This document shows positions 8,709 to 19,131 of a stretch of 28,680 nucleotides of DNA, piece after piece (within the stretch, counting starts at the first letter, position 1; each line of letters opens with the position of its first letter). Under the pieces are notes generated by a model that worked only from the letters and a program-made list of their open reading frames with translations, searched no databases and was not told the origin of the DNA. The position numbers were made by a program, and so were the translations under genes. Source of the stretch: Bremia lactucae (Eukaryota > Oomycota > Peronosporomycetes > Peronosporales > Peronosporaceae). The DNA lies in contig NC_090611.1 of the NCBI RefSeq assembly GCF_004359215.1, positions 4,130,603-4,159,282 on the forward strand, read 5' to 3'.

Positions 8709-10661
8709 ATGATAAAAGAAGAGGCAATGAGCCCGATCCGCCCAAAAGCAAAGGAGTTATTACCGCTTACTCCCATCGTGACCGAAGCTTCACGCATCCA
8801 TCCGAGTCCCAACCGCACTGAGGCTGCAGCAGCTATGCTGCATCTGCTCACGGGTAGCAAGGGCGAAATATCCGAGACCAGTCTAACTTTTAAACCCTCA
8901 ATAGCTAAGCGCCGATACGTGCGAAAAATTTCAAAGAAGGTTGGGACGTCCACAAAGAGACAGATTAAAACAGCGATGATTGACTCGAATCCGGCGGCGA
9001 GGGGAAAGCCTCCAGTCAGTCGGGCAACCAATACAGAAGAGCTTAGCGACAAAGAAGCTGGGAACCAAAATTGGCGAATAAATAACAATGACATATTAAT
9101 TCCCTTTCGGGAGTACAACCGGAAGGACAAGTCGCTCGGCTTGCTTTGTGAGAAGTATGTAACCCCGCTTGGTTTTCGGATGGACGTTGTTGAATTTTTA
9201 TTTGTGATATAGTTTTTTGAAGTTGTACCAAGATGATAAAACTCTAGAAATCTGTCTAGACCAAGCAGCTACGGAATTGAGAGTGGAACGGAGAAGGATA
9301 TACGACATTGTTAATATTCTCGATAGTATTCATCTCGTAAGCCGTAAAAGTAAGAATCTCTACAACTGGCATGGACTTTCCTTCCTTCCGGCTTCAATAA
9401 GTGCAATGAAGGTAAGCATCACTGATGTCATAAGTGCTTACAAGTTCTGAAAACCAATCGTATTTCATAGCAACTTTATGCAAAAGTTCCCAAGACGTCG
9501 TCGTCGGGTTCCGATGGTATCGACACCCAGCCCATTAGAAGTAAGTTCCACTACTGTGTGGATGCAACTTTTAGTCACGCTAATTAGCCCCGTGCCATTA
9601 GGGGATCGTCGAAGGGGCAAGTCATTATCGAAGCTAAGCCGAATGTTTGTTCAGCTGTTCCTCGAAAAGGTTGCCTATTCGGTCAAGCGTGAAATGTACA
9701 AGTTAAATTAATTTTGTATCGACAGGAGAATTGCATAATCCCGCTGGATGAAGCAGCCAAACAGCTCCTACAGATGGAAGAAAGCGAAAATGAAGACGAT
9801 CGAATGTTAAAAAGTACGTTTATCGGCAGCTGAGTTCTCTTATTGAACACAGTTGCTTATGTGACGGCTACTACTGCAGCCAAGATTCGCCGACTATACG
9901 ATGTAGCGAATGTGCTTGTTAGCGTGGGACTGATCGAAAAACTGCAGCTGTCCAGCTCTCGAAAGCCCGTGTTTCGATGGATAGAGCGGAGCACTCGAGG
10001 TGTTTTAGATGCTTCTTCTAAAAGTTATTCTCAGAGCGTTGACAGCGTCAACAAGCCTCTTCAGCTAAGCTCTCAGAGCACAGTCGCCACTGATGCTGAA
10101 TCCATTTGTAGCAGCGTGCACGTTGACGATACAGAAATCCAAGAGTCTACGGAAAGCGATATGTTTGACAAAGGCAGCGATTCTCAGTTCGACGGCACTA
10201 TTCACAACGTCATGGAAGGTAATCAAGGCAGAAGTGAAGTGAGCATGTCGGATGGCAAATCCTCTTTGACGAATCGTGGGCAACAGTCAGGAGCTGTTAT
10301 GGGGTCGTCTGAAAGCGCAAGTTCAATGATTCTTCTTCAACTAGATGCCAACAATGAGCCAATTCACCCTCGACTGATTCTTCGCCAACAGCAAGAGCAC
10401 GTGAAAGTGCATATGGAGCAATACGTCCGTGAGTACGTCGCGTATTTGAGCGCGCAACAGATGTCTCGACAAGCCAGAAATAATGCCGAAGCCAGCCCTT
10501 TGAAAGCCTTTGCCGTTCAAACTGATGAAAATGGCAGTTTGGTGGGGCGTTCACTATCGCCACTCACAACGTCACCAGTTGCTACCGAGCGTGATGTTGA
10601 GGCAAGCCACACGGTCTCTTATCCACAAGGCAAATGTTATGCATCCGAGCGGACCCTGTAA
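8709..10661 (+). CDS. Atypical E2F transcription factor with two DNA-binding domains
   Basis: Splicing predicts six exons: 8709-9154, 9213-9411, 9471-9540, 9602-9669, 9726-9813 and 9853-10661. The introns start GTATGT, GTAAGC, GTAAGT, GTTGCC and GTACGT, all end in AG, and are 58, 59, 61, 56 and 39 bp. The joined product is 559 residues. The first winged helix (about residues 138-208) contains KSLGLLC and [20 protein letters not shown]. The second (about 240-330) contains [17 protein letters not shown] and [20 protein letters not shown]. Two complete domains in one chain are the mark of E2F7/E2F8/plant DEL proteins, which bind E2F sites without a DP partner and usually repress cell-cycle genes. 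The C-terminal 230 residues are Ser-rich with no recognised domain. The GTTGCC donor and the 39 bp intron are less certain than the rest. Confidence 0.92.
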
Positions 10662-10855
10662 AACGATCGAGTGGTTACACTAATTGTGAATTTATATCGT
10701 TAAAACTGTAATATTACAATTGCTTGTGCGCCATTCATTAATTTATCAATCTCTCTATTGATATGTTCGAATCAGTTACTGGAGGTCTTAGCTTTATGAA
10801 AACAACAACAAAAGCCATATCAGACGATATACGCTTTCGTGTCGATACATCTGCC

Positions 10856-10982
10856 TTCTCGAATGTACCAGTAGACTGGACGTCACAGTCTAGAAGATTC
10901 GAAAACATTAACGGGTCATCCCTCCCTATTTACTAAAGAGCATATGCCAATCGGACTATCACCCCGCCTGAGAAGAAGTTTC
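10856..10982 (+). promoter_or_regulatory. Heat-shock-element-like sites upstream of HSP90
   Basis: Three head-to-tail GAA/TTC pairs with 2 bp spacing occur in the 455 bp gap before HSP90: TTCtcGAA at 10856-10863, GAAgaTTC at 10893-10900 (followed directly by GAA), and GAAgtTTC at 10975-10982. The HSF site is built from nGAAn units, so these are good candidates for heat induction of HSP90. Each has only two well-spaced units, shorter than the strongest elements. Confidence 0.55.
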
Positions 10983-11069
10983 GATTTTAACCCAAAATGA
11001 GAAAGATCGTTTGATTAGCATGAGCGCTTGGTTTGTTGCCGCTTTCCTTTTCGAGCTCTTCCAATGATG

Positions 11070-11086
11070 CCACTTTCCAATTTTCC
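11070..11086 (+). promoter_or_regulatory. Oomycete Inr plus flanking core promoter of HSP90
   Basis: CCACTTT fits the oomycete initiator YCAYTYY, and CAATTTTCC just after it fits the flanking element MAWTTTNCC. Together they predict transcription starting about 45 bp before the HSP90 ATG, a normal leader length in oomycetes. This would place the upstream ATGs at about 10997-11065 outside the mRNA. Confidence 0.6.
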
Positions 11087-11116
11087 AAGTTTGAATATAA
11101 TCTTAAGAACACAATC

Positions 11117-13237
11117 ATGAGCGCCCCGGAAGCCGAAACGTTTGCCTTCTCGGCTGATATCAACCAGTTGTTGAGTCTTATTATCAACACATTCTACTCC
11201 AACAAGGACATTTTCTTGCGTGAGCTCATTTCAAATGCGTCAGACGCTCTTGACAAGATTCGGTACTCGTCACTGACCGACGCCGATGTGTTGGACACGG
11301 ACAAGAACCTTGAAATCAAGGTAATTCCAGACAAGGCTAATGGCACGCTAACGATTCAGGATTCTGGTATTGGTATGACCAAGGCTGACCTGATCAACAA
11401 CTTGGGTACGATCGCCAAGTCGGGCACAAAGGCCTTCATGGAGGCGCTTGCTGCCGGTGCTGACATCAGTATGATTGGCCAGTTTGGTGTGGGTTTCTAC
11501 TCGGCCTACCTCGTTGCCGATCAGGTTGTGGTCCACTCGAAGCACAACGACGATGAGCAATATGTGTGGGAGTCTGCCGCTGGAGGCTCCTTCACAGTGA
11601 CTCCAGACACGTCAGAGCCGATTTTGCGCGGCACGCGAATTGTCCTTAAGCTTAAGGAAGACATGCTTGAATACCTCGAGGAGCGCAAGCTTAAAGATCT
11701 AGTAAAGAAGCACTCGGAGTTCATTGGCTTCCCGATTAAGCTATACGTCGAAAAGACGGAAGAGAAGGAAGTGACTGACGACGAGGAAGACGAAGATGAA
11801 AAGGAGGGCGACGATGACAAACCTAAGGTTGAGGAGGTTGAAGAGGAGGAGGGCGAAAAGAAGAAGAAGACGAAGAAGGTGAAAGAAGTGACGCACGAGT
11901 GGGACCACCTTAACAGTCAGAAGCCCATCTGGATGCGCAAGCCGGAGGATGTAACCCACGAAGAGTATGCTTCCTTTTACAAGTCGCTAACCAACGACTG
12001 GGAAGAACACGCTGCTGTGAAGCACTTTTCGGTTGAGGGCCAGCTCGAATTTAAGGCCTGCCTCTTTACCCCCAAGCGTGCACCTTTCGACATGTTTGAG
12101 GGCGGTGCCAAGAAGAAATTGAACAACATCAAATTATACGTGCGTCGAGTATTCATTATGGACAACTGTGAAGACCTCATGCCTGAGTACCTCTCATTCG
12201 TCAAGGGCGTTGTCGACTCGGAGGACTTGCCGCTCAACATTTCGCGTGAAACTCTGCAGCAGAACAAGATTCTTCGTGTGATTAAGAAGAATTTGGTGAA
12301 GAAGTGTCTTGATATGTTTGCTGAGCTTGCCGAAGACAATGAAAAGTACAACAAATTCTATGAGTCGTTCAGCAAGAACCTGAAGCTTGGCATCCACGAG
12401 GATTCCACGAACCGTACGAAAATTGCCAAGTTGCTTCGCTATCACTCGACCAAGTCTGGTGAAGAGGTCACTTCGCTTGATGACTACATCTCGCGCATGC
12501 CTGAAAACCAGCCTGGAATCTACTACGTGACGGGTGAGAGCAAGAAAGCAGTCGAGAACTCGCCATTCATCGAGAAGCTTAAAAAGAAGGGTTACGAGGT
12601 GCTTTTCATGGTTGAAGCCATCGACGAGTATGCCGTACAGCAGCTCAAGGAGTACGAGGGAAAGAAGCTCATCTGTGCCACCAAGGAGGGTTTGAAAATG
12701 GAGGAGTCGGAAGACGAGAAGAAGGCTTACGAGGAAGCGAAAGCTGCGACGGAAGGCCTTTGTAAGCTCATGAAAGAGGTGTTAGATGACAAGGTCGAGA
12801 AGGTAGAGATCTCAAACCGCATCGTGGAATCTCCTTGCGTGCTTGTGACTGGCGAATACGGCTGGTCTGCCAACATGGAACGTATCATGAAGGCGCAAGC
12901 GTTGCGTGACAGCAGCACTTCTTCTTACATGAGCTCAAAGAAGACGATGGAAATCAACCCACTTCACCCTATTATTAAATCTCTTCGAGAGAAGGCTGAT
13001 GCCGACAAGAGCGACAAGACGGTCAAAGACCTGATTTGGTTGTTGTACGACACCTCTCTTCTTACATCTGGCTTCAGCCTTGATGATCCGACTACCTTTG
13101 CCAACCGTATCCACCGTCTCATCAAGCTCGGACTCAGTATTGATGACGATGATGAAATTGCGGACGAAACCATGGAAGACTTACCTCCTCTTGAGGGCGA
13201 GGACGAGGAGGAGAGTACGATGGAAGAAGTGGATTAA
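11117..13237 (+). CDS. HSP90: Cytosolic heat shock protein 90
   Basis: Intronless, 706 residues, normal for cytosolic HSP90. The N-terminal ATPase shows [18 protein letters not shown], then [20 protein letters not shown] and [15 protein letters not shown], the Bergerat-fold ATP site. A charged Glu/Lys linker lies at about residues 214-262. The middle domain contains [15 protein letters not shown] with the catalytic Arg region. The chain ends in MEEVD, the TPR co-chaperone docking tail that marks the cytosolic form. The start at 11117 ([15 protein letters not shown]) is chosen because it matches the family start. The frame is open for 28 more codons upstream, but those lie in or before the predicted initiator. 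Divided from E2F by 455 bp and probably independently heat-regulated. Confidence 0.98.
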   Translation: MSAPEAETFAFSADINQLLSLIINTFYSNKDIFLRELISNASDALDKIRYSSLTDADVLDTDKNLEIKVIPDKANGTLTIQDSGIGMTKADLINNLGTIAKSGTKAFMEALAAGADISMIGQFGVGFYSAYLVADQVVVHSKHNDDEQYVWESAAGGSFTVTPDTSEPILRGTRIVLKLKEDMLEYLEERKLKDLVKKHSEFIGFPIKLYVEKTEEKEVTDDEEDEDEKEGDDDKPKVEEVEEEEGEKKKKTKKVKEVTHEWDHLNSQKPIWMRKPEDVTHEEYASFYKSLTNDWEEHAAVKHFSVEGQLEFKACLFTPKRAPFDMFEGGAKKKLNNIKLYVRRVFIMDNCEDLMPEYLSFVKGVVDSEDLPLNISRETLQQNKILRVIKKNLVKKCLDMFAELAEDNEKYNKFYESFSKNLKLGIHEDSTNRTKIAKLLRYHSTKSGEEVTSLDDYISRMPENQPGIYYVTGESKKAVENSPFIEKLKKKGYEVLFMVEAIDEYAVQQLKEYEGKKLICATKEGLKMEESEDEKKAYEEAKAATEGLCKLMKEVLDDKVEKVEISNRIVESPCVLVTGEYGWSANMERIMKAQALRDSSTSSYMSSKKTMEINPLHPIIKSLREKADADKSDKTVKDLIWLLYDTSLLTSGFSLDDPTTFANRIHRLIKLGLSIDDDDEIADETMEDLPPLEGEDEEESTMEEVD

Positions 13238-14277
13238 GTACTGGATTGCTTCGAGTAGTTGGTAGTAATTTTCATTTTTGATGGTGAGGTTTAGCATGAA
13301 TTCAGTAGGCAAAAATTCAATATATTTACGATTCACCCAAATTCATGTAAATTTGTCACGAGCAGTGCATTTGACACGAGTTGTAAGACATCTTAGAATT
13401 CACCTAAAAGCGTAGAAGGCATGCGTGAACGATGTCATATTAGAAAAGCTCGACGTATCAATAAGAATTATACTATTAAATCCAAAATTGAATTTAAGCG
13501 TGTCGCGAGTGAGAGATGGTGATGAGAACGTAGTGTACGTATTGCATGAGGTATATTTCATAGGATATTCAAAAGAAGGTTATGCAGGGATAAGCTACCA
13601 TTCTGCGCGAAGAACTATCACATTATCACTACTTTCAGCTTGACCGCTTCTATCGTCTCATTAATCATAGCGTGGGGATTTGTGTGGCCGCTCGAATGAC
13701 TGGTGCTCTATTCAAATGTTAACAAGCTTGACTCATCTTGCTCAAAAAATCGAGCATTTTCATATTCAGCCATATCGTGTGCATCTTGCCATTGCTTGCT
13801 GCGTCGGCAGTAAATTCACTGGGCCCGTTAAGAGATGCAGACGACTTTCGAAGTGTCTCCCGCTTGACACAATGTTCGTCTTACTAAATGTACATATTGC
13901 ATTATGAAATAGACAAGTAATTTCGGGCACTTATTTTACCATCTTGTATTTTTGGCAATAACCGCATCACAACTTCAGGAGACCGTTAAGCTTTACAATA
14001 CTAACATGCACCTGCCGGTAAGGGACTAAAGGAATAGAAGCTGCTAACCGGTCAGTAGATATATACAGCCTTTTGCAAAGTCACATCAAGACAACATAAT
14101 AATAAGCTTTTGCTGATGGCTGAGAAGCAAACGGGTAACCAATCGTTGTATTAAGGCATCGCGATATATAAGCCAGAATCGACGTTATCGTACGCTCGTA
14201 AACTTGACTAGCGATTGTGAGCGGGCCGCCCGGAAGAGAGGCATCAACCAAGATCTGATATAAGTATTAAGAACAAA
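13238..14277. other. Gene-free intergenic stretch
   Basis: About 1.04 kb of AT-rich DNA follows the HSP90 stop. The only open frames are 72 and 75 codons long (13425-13643 and 13680-13907, + strand) and show no recognisable motif or biased composition. No RNA gene or repeat could be recognised. It probably holds the HSP90 3' end and the 3' flank of the small minus-strand gene. Confidence 0.6.
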
Positions 14278-14544
14278 CTACTTGATATTTAGCTTCTCGC
14301 GGCGAGCCTTCATTTCTTGGTCAATGATTTCCTGAGGCCGCTCCGATGAGAAAAGGTCGTGGCCAGCTTTTTGCTCTATGGGGAGAACAGTATCAGTCAC
14401 AGTAACGACTTACAGGAACGATGTGACAGCTAACGCACGCTTTCGGATAACGGGATAAGCGCAGATGGCCAGGCATATGGACGTGCCGACGAACACCTTG
14501 CCGCCCTGGCCCAGTGGCAGCTTCTCTAGAAACGTAAGTAGCAT
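14278..14544 (-). CDS. Small single-membrane-segment protein, two exons
   Basis: On the minus strand, exon 14544-14439 and exon 14375-14278 join across a 63 bp GTGCGT...CATAG intron to give 67 residues. The product begins MLLTFLEKLPLGQGGKVFVG, continues with the hydrophobic stretch TSICLAICAYPVIRK (one likely membrane segment), then GHDLFSSERPQEIIDQEMKA and a basic tail. The shape resembles small inner-mitochondrial-membrane proteins, but I do not recognise the family. The start is uncertain: TTTCTAG just inside the chosen start is also a good splice acceptor. If used, the phase fits an upstream exon, so this could be the end of a larger gene. Confidence 0.6.
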
Positions 14545-14714
14545 TACAACCGAAGCCTTTGATTTCGCTCCTTTGATTTACTCCTGTTTAAATCGCTGAG
14601 CGACATAAACAGGTTTTTTAATTATGGTAAACCTGCCAATGAGTCCAATCAGAGCTCAATTGAATAATCCAATATTGAAGCCACAATGGAAGCTCATCAT
14701 CAGGGTGGACCATA

Positions 14715-15076
14715 TCAAAACGTAAGCAAATAGCGGCAACAAGTGAGAGAAAGAGCAACAAAGTACATTACAACAGCAACTTTACCAATCGTGCTGTAAG
14801 TGTAGACTATTAAAACAATCATTCGGCCTTGCTCTGTTTCAACAATCGCATCCGACATGCCGTGCACGTAAATGTTTCTCGTCGGGGTACTACCTCGTAG
14901 TAATATTGCACCCAACATACTTGCCGTTAGCGTGAAGTCTATTCTTGGTCTTGTAAGCATCATACAACCTTCTCATCGAACGAATCCGGTACACTCCCAC
15001 CGGTATTAGCAATGCCATCATCATGGATTACTCGCTTATCCGTTGGACAAGGAGGAGATTGTGAATCGTGCGACAT
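14715..15076 (-). CDS. Possible minus-strand gene or upstream exons, unresolved
   Basis: ATG at 15076 opens a 38-codon frame (MSHDSQSPPCPTDKRVIHDD...SFDEKVV) ending at 14960. Another frame beginning at 14963 runs 82 codons with RIDFTLTASMLGAILL and YVHGMSDAIVETEQGRMIVL. Both look more protein-like than chance, and the ATG lies 139 bp from the divergent formin start, so a shared promoter is possible. A direct splice between the two frames would need a 27 bp intron, which is implausibly short. The second frame could join the 67-residue protein through a GTAAAG donor near 14795 in matching phase. The product is not recognised. Confidence 0.3.
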
Positions 15077-15214
15077 ACTTCTACTGTATTTGAACCTATG
15101 AGAATGAATACTTTGAGGGCGAACGTCTTTGTACAGTCAATAAGAAGCCCCACTGAGTAGACATCGAGAGCGCCTAAACCCATTTGCCAACGGACTGGCC
15201 CCTATCGTCGCCCA

Positions 15215-18200
15215 ATGCACGCCTCGTCCCACTCGCGTGCTTCGATAGGCAGCAGGATTAGCATGGTCTCGGATGACGCTTTCGCTCGCGAAGCCCAGTG
15301 TGGCGTATGCACAAAGTCGTTTAACATCCTGCGGCGCCGCCACCACTGTCGGAGCTGCCATATTGCAATTTGCAAAGAGTGCGGACAAAAGGCGATCGAC
15401 CGCAAAAAGCCTGAGCGCACGCGGCCGCAATGGTACTGCATGGGCTGCCTGGACGAAGACGCGACGCTCGACATCACTGGTTCGCGACAAAGTGTGAGCA
15501 AGCGCCGCAGTTTGTCAACTTCCGCATCGTTTGGGCCGAGCAGCGCGCCGCAAGTCACGAATGTAAGTGCCTTCTTTTCTTAAGTTGAAGTACGTATTGT
15601 GTATTTTTACAACGGGTGTGTTGTGATTGACAGTTGACGAGCTCGACCAAGTTTTGTATTGAGTGTGGCTACGAATTACCACCACGCGTTAAATTCTGCA
15701 TTGAGTGTGGTACGTCAGTGCGACCGCAGGTCAAGTCCCCAGTGAGTGCCGACGTAAAAACGGTCGAAGTAGATCGAGGCAATCGAGGATCCCGAGACTC
15801 ATTGGGATCAAACCTCATGGTCATTGATGAGAATAGCGATTCTCCGACAGAGCATACGGACGGATCAGACGACGGCGCACCTGTGGAGCCGAACCCTGGG
15901 AGTGTAGTGTCGCCGAAAAAGGAAAGTAATGGCGAGGCTACGAAAGTAGCTGACGACATTGCATTGAAAGCAAAGGAGTTTGAAGTGCTCGTGGAACAAT
16001 TGCAGATCGAGAATGAGAAGCTGCGGAATCGTGTGGAAAAGTGTAAGCGCAAAATCTCAGACGCCGAACGCCGTAGGGTTGAAAGGGAGGACGAACATGC
16101 TCGTGCCGTATCAGAAGCGACAGCAGCTGCAACTGCGGCGGCAATTGCAGCAGCCGAAACGCAGACAGCGAATCGCAGGGCGTCGGATCCAGTTAAACCT
16201 GTGTTTTCTCCGAAAATGGCACCGACAAACACCGGAATGGGTGTAGCTGCGAAAGTGCATCCAGAGTACTTCAAATTTTTTAACCTACTTGCAATGGGCC
16301 TTCCTGCGGAACAAGTGAAGATAAAAATGCAAGCTTCAGGAGCTGATCCATCAATTCTTGATGATCCAGACGCAGTTATTGGAGGAAATACTCCAAGTGT
16401 AGGAAACGCCAAAGCTTTGACGGATACAAAGGCTGGCACGTTGGTAAAAGACGACGAACAGTACGCTAAATTTTTCAAACTTTTAAAGATGGGAATGCCG
16501 GCTGAGCAAGTAAAGCTTAAGATGAGTGCGAGTGGCCTGGATTCGGACCTTCTTGATACACCGGATGCGCTACTGCTGGGACAATGTAGTGCTACTTCAC
16601 CTACTTTGACGTCCAACAAGATGTTGAGTGTGAAGGAAGATCCAGCATACGAAAAGTTTTTTAAGTTGGTGAAAATGGGCATGCCGCTTGAGCAAGTCAA
16701 AATGAAAATGAATGCCGTAGGCTTGAATGCAGACTTGTTAGATACGCCTGATGTCCCATCTCCAAATCAGACTTCAAGTGGGACTAAGGTTGGGCTTCTT
16801 GCGGGGATGTTGCCTCCGAAAAAAGCTGTACTGACTGGTGTATCAGCTTTGCAAACAAGCCTGACATCGAAGTTAAACCAGAAACCAGTATCAAACAATC
16901 AGGAGGAGTCTCAACTTCCAAAAAAGGAAACAGTCAAGCCGAATGTTGAGTTGCGTCCGTTGTTTTGGACGCGCGTTCCTATTAATGTTGTCAGCAGCAC
17001 TGTCTGGATGAAATTAGACGACTCACATGCCGAGTTGGACGTGGATGAGATGGAGTGGATGTTTCGCAAAAATCCTGCAGATACTTTAAAGAAGCTCGAT
17101 GAGAAGAAAACTGAAAAAGTTCTTACGCAGCCCAAGGAAGTTCTTTTGTTTGACCCAAAGAGACAGCAAAACGTTTCAATTGCTATTGCTCGATTCAAAA
17201 TGTCGTCCGAAGATATCAAGAAAGCAATTTATTCGTTGGATAGCCAGAAACTGGGATCGGAAGTGTTAAATGTCCTTATCTCGATTTCTCCGACGCTGGA
17301 AGAAATTGACATGTTAAAGAATTACGACGGAGATGTGAAGTTGTTAGGAAATGTGGAAAGGTTTTTTCTAGATTTGCTGACGATTCCGCGGTATACGCAA
17401 CGCATTAAATGCTTTCGGTACAAGGTGCAATTCGAAAGCCGAATTCTAGAGACCCAGGCACAAATGGATATGCTCGTCGCAGCCACGGATCAAGTGACTG
17501 AGAGCGACAAATTTCGCCGGGTACTAGAGAATATTTTGGCCATCGGTAACTATTTGAATGGTAATACGCCGCGTGGTGGTGCTTACGGATTCAAACTCGA
17601 TACTTTGATGAAATTGCACGCTCTGAAGTCGGTCGATCCCCGGGTAACATTGATGCATTTTTTGCTGCGTCAGCTCGAAGAGAAGGCCCCGGACGTCATC
17701 ACATTTGCCGGAGAGGTCCCTCATATTATCGAGGCGAAAAGATTGTCACTTGATCAATTGCGTGCTGATCTGTCTTCGTACAATGCTGAGTTGGCCATGC
17801 TGAAAGGTCAAGTGCGTGCGTCTCAAAATGATCACATTGAGGGTGACAAATTTTATGAAGTAATGAGTCCATTCGCAAAAGACGCAGAGGAAGTGCTAGC
17901 AGAATTGGGGCGCGATTTTAATGGTTTGGAAACATCTTACCAAGAATTAGTCAGCTCTTTTGGCGAAGATCCTCGTAAAGTTGGGCCTATGGAATTTTTT
18001 TCGATCTTGTACGAATTTGTGACAGAATTTAAAAAGGCTTACCGACAGAATCAAACAAAGGAGTATCAAGCTATTTACGAAGAGATGGCAGCGGCCCGAG
18101 CGGTTGCTGAGGTAGAAAAAGCTGAGCAATTGAAGCGGGATGCTGAAAAACGGCAACGTCTTGAAGAGGAGCGGCAGCAAAACTCACTTGAGACCAAGGC

Positions 18201-18909
18201 GATTTATGCCGAGATCATGTCCATAATTACTATTTGGACTGGGAAACATTCGCCAGGAAACGAAGAGACAGTCATCGAGCAATTTAAAGACACTTCGCGG
18301 AAGTTTGGCACGAATGCAATTACAGCAGATGAGTTCTGTGAACAGGTGCGACAACTCTTTGGATCAAAATGCTCCTGCCGCATTATTCCAAATTCGGCAA
18401 AGCTATTACCGGACGAGGATAAGCGGAATGGGTTGCTAGAGGCATTTGCGCGCTTCAAAGAGCTAGTGAAAAAAGAAAAAGAGTCGAAAAAGCAACAGCG
18501 CAATTTGCTCGTTTCGTCTTCGCCAGCGGGGCGCGAAAGAGCAGGATCGTCCTCGGCAGGCCGTAGACGGAATAAGGTCGCGATTCCTCAAGCAATGAAG
18601 GATATTGAGCCTGTGGTCGGAGAAGAGGCGCAGCTGCTTCATAAGTCCATTTTAGAGTCAGTTCTGGCCGCGTTCAATGGCGATGCAAAGAAAATGAAGT
18701 CTTTTACGTCACACACCCGCAAATATGGCAACGAGCAGATTTCTGCGCACGAGTTCTACCAATATTTAATTGACTCGTTCGATCCCGATTTTGTGGGACG
18801 TTTGGTACCAGACCTCGCACGTCTTCTGCAAGATTCCGAGAAACGACACGCCCTTATTCGAGCATTGTGTGAGAGTGCTCCAGGCTGGGCTAAATTCGCG
18901 GGCTTATAG
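15215..18909 (+). CDS. FYVE-type zinc finger / FH2 formin
   Basis: Two exons (15215-15562 and 15634-18909, with a 71 bp GTAAGT...CAG intron) give 1207 residues. Residues 29-78 hold four CxxC pairs with RRHHCR at 41-46, the FYVE core, though the N-terminal WxxD is missing. A zinc ribbon follows (C124/C127/C138/C141, FCIECG twice). Next come a coiled coil at about 223-281, Ala-rich at its end, and three copies of a motif like KFFKLLKMGMPAEQVKLKM (about 325-363, 390-427, 442-489). The FH2 domain spans about 554-920 (LRPLFWTRVPI, ILAIGNYLNGNTPRGGAYGF), which nucleates and caps actin filaments. No proline-rich FH1 is seen. The C-terminus has a duplicated module (IIPNSAKLLPDEDKRNGLL and LVPDLARLLQDSEKRHALI). 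The FYVE part suggests attachment to PI3P-bearing endosomes. Confidence 0.95.
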
Positions 18910-19131
18910 GCAAATGACAGACAGACGTTCAGGTGGTTCTTATCGGATTAAGAAAGTTTTCTAATGGACACATGACTCGAGCTTGTCGTTTGGCAGGGCT
19001 ATGCCGTTTCCTGTCATTGTGGAAAATAGACTCAGTTTGTTTTAAGCGAAGATAATCAAGTTGCTTTATAGGGAAGCTGGTGAGTGCCTAGGCCGACGCG
19101 CGGATATATTGGGCACTCTCCAGCTTAGTGG

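Noticed and set aside
8573..8821. 82-codon + strand ORF over the E2F promoter and start
   Set aside because: It overlaps the E2F first exon in another frame and covers the E2F-like sites; nothing supports it as protein.
11033..11116. Longer HSP90 start adding 28 residues
   Set aside because: It has no ATG at its beginning, the added residues are unlike the family, and the predicted initiator lies inside it. ATG 11117 matches known HSP90 starts.
11521..12445. Several minus-strand ORFs over HSP90
   Set aside because: They are shadows of a highly conserved + strand gene, with low-complexity products opposite the acidic linker.
14939..14965. A 27 bp intron joining the frames at 15076-14960 and 14963-14715
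   Set aside because: It is too short for a spliceosomal intron in this group; the other introns here are 39-71 bp.
15669..16700. 343-codon ORF antisense to the formin
   Set aside because: The + strand carries the zinc ribbon, coiled coil and repeats in a clean frame. The antisense frame is a by-product of its codon use and extends nowhere beyond it.
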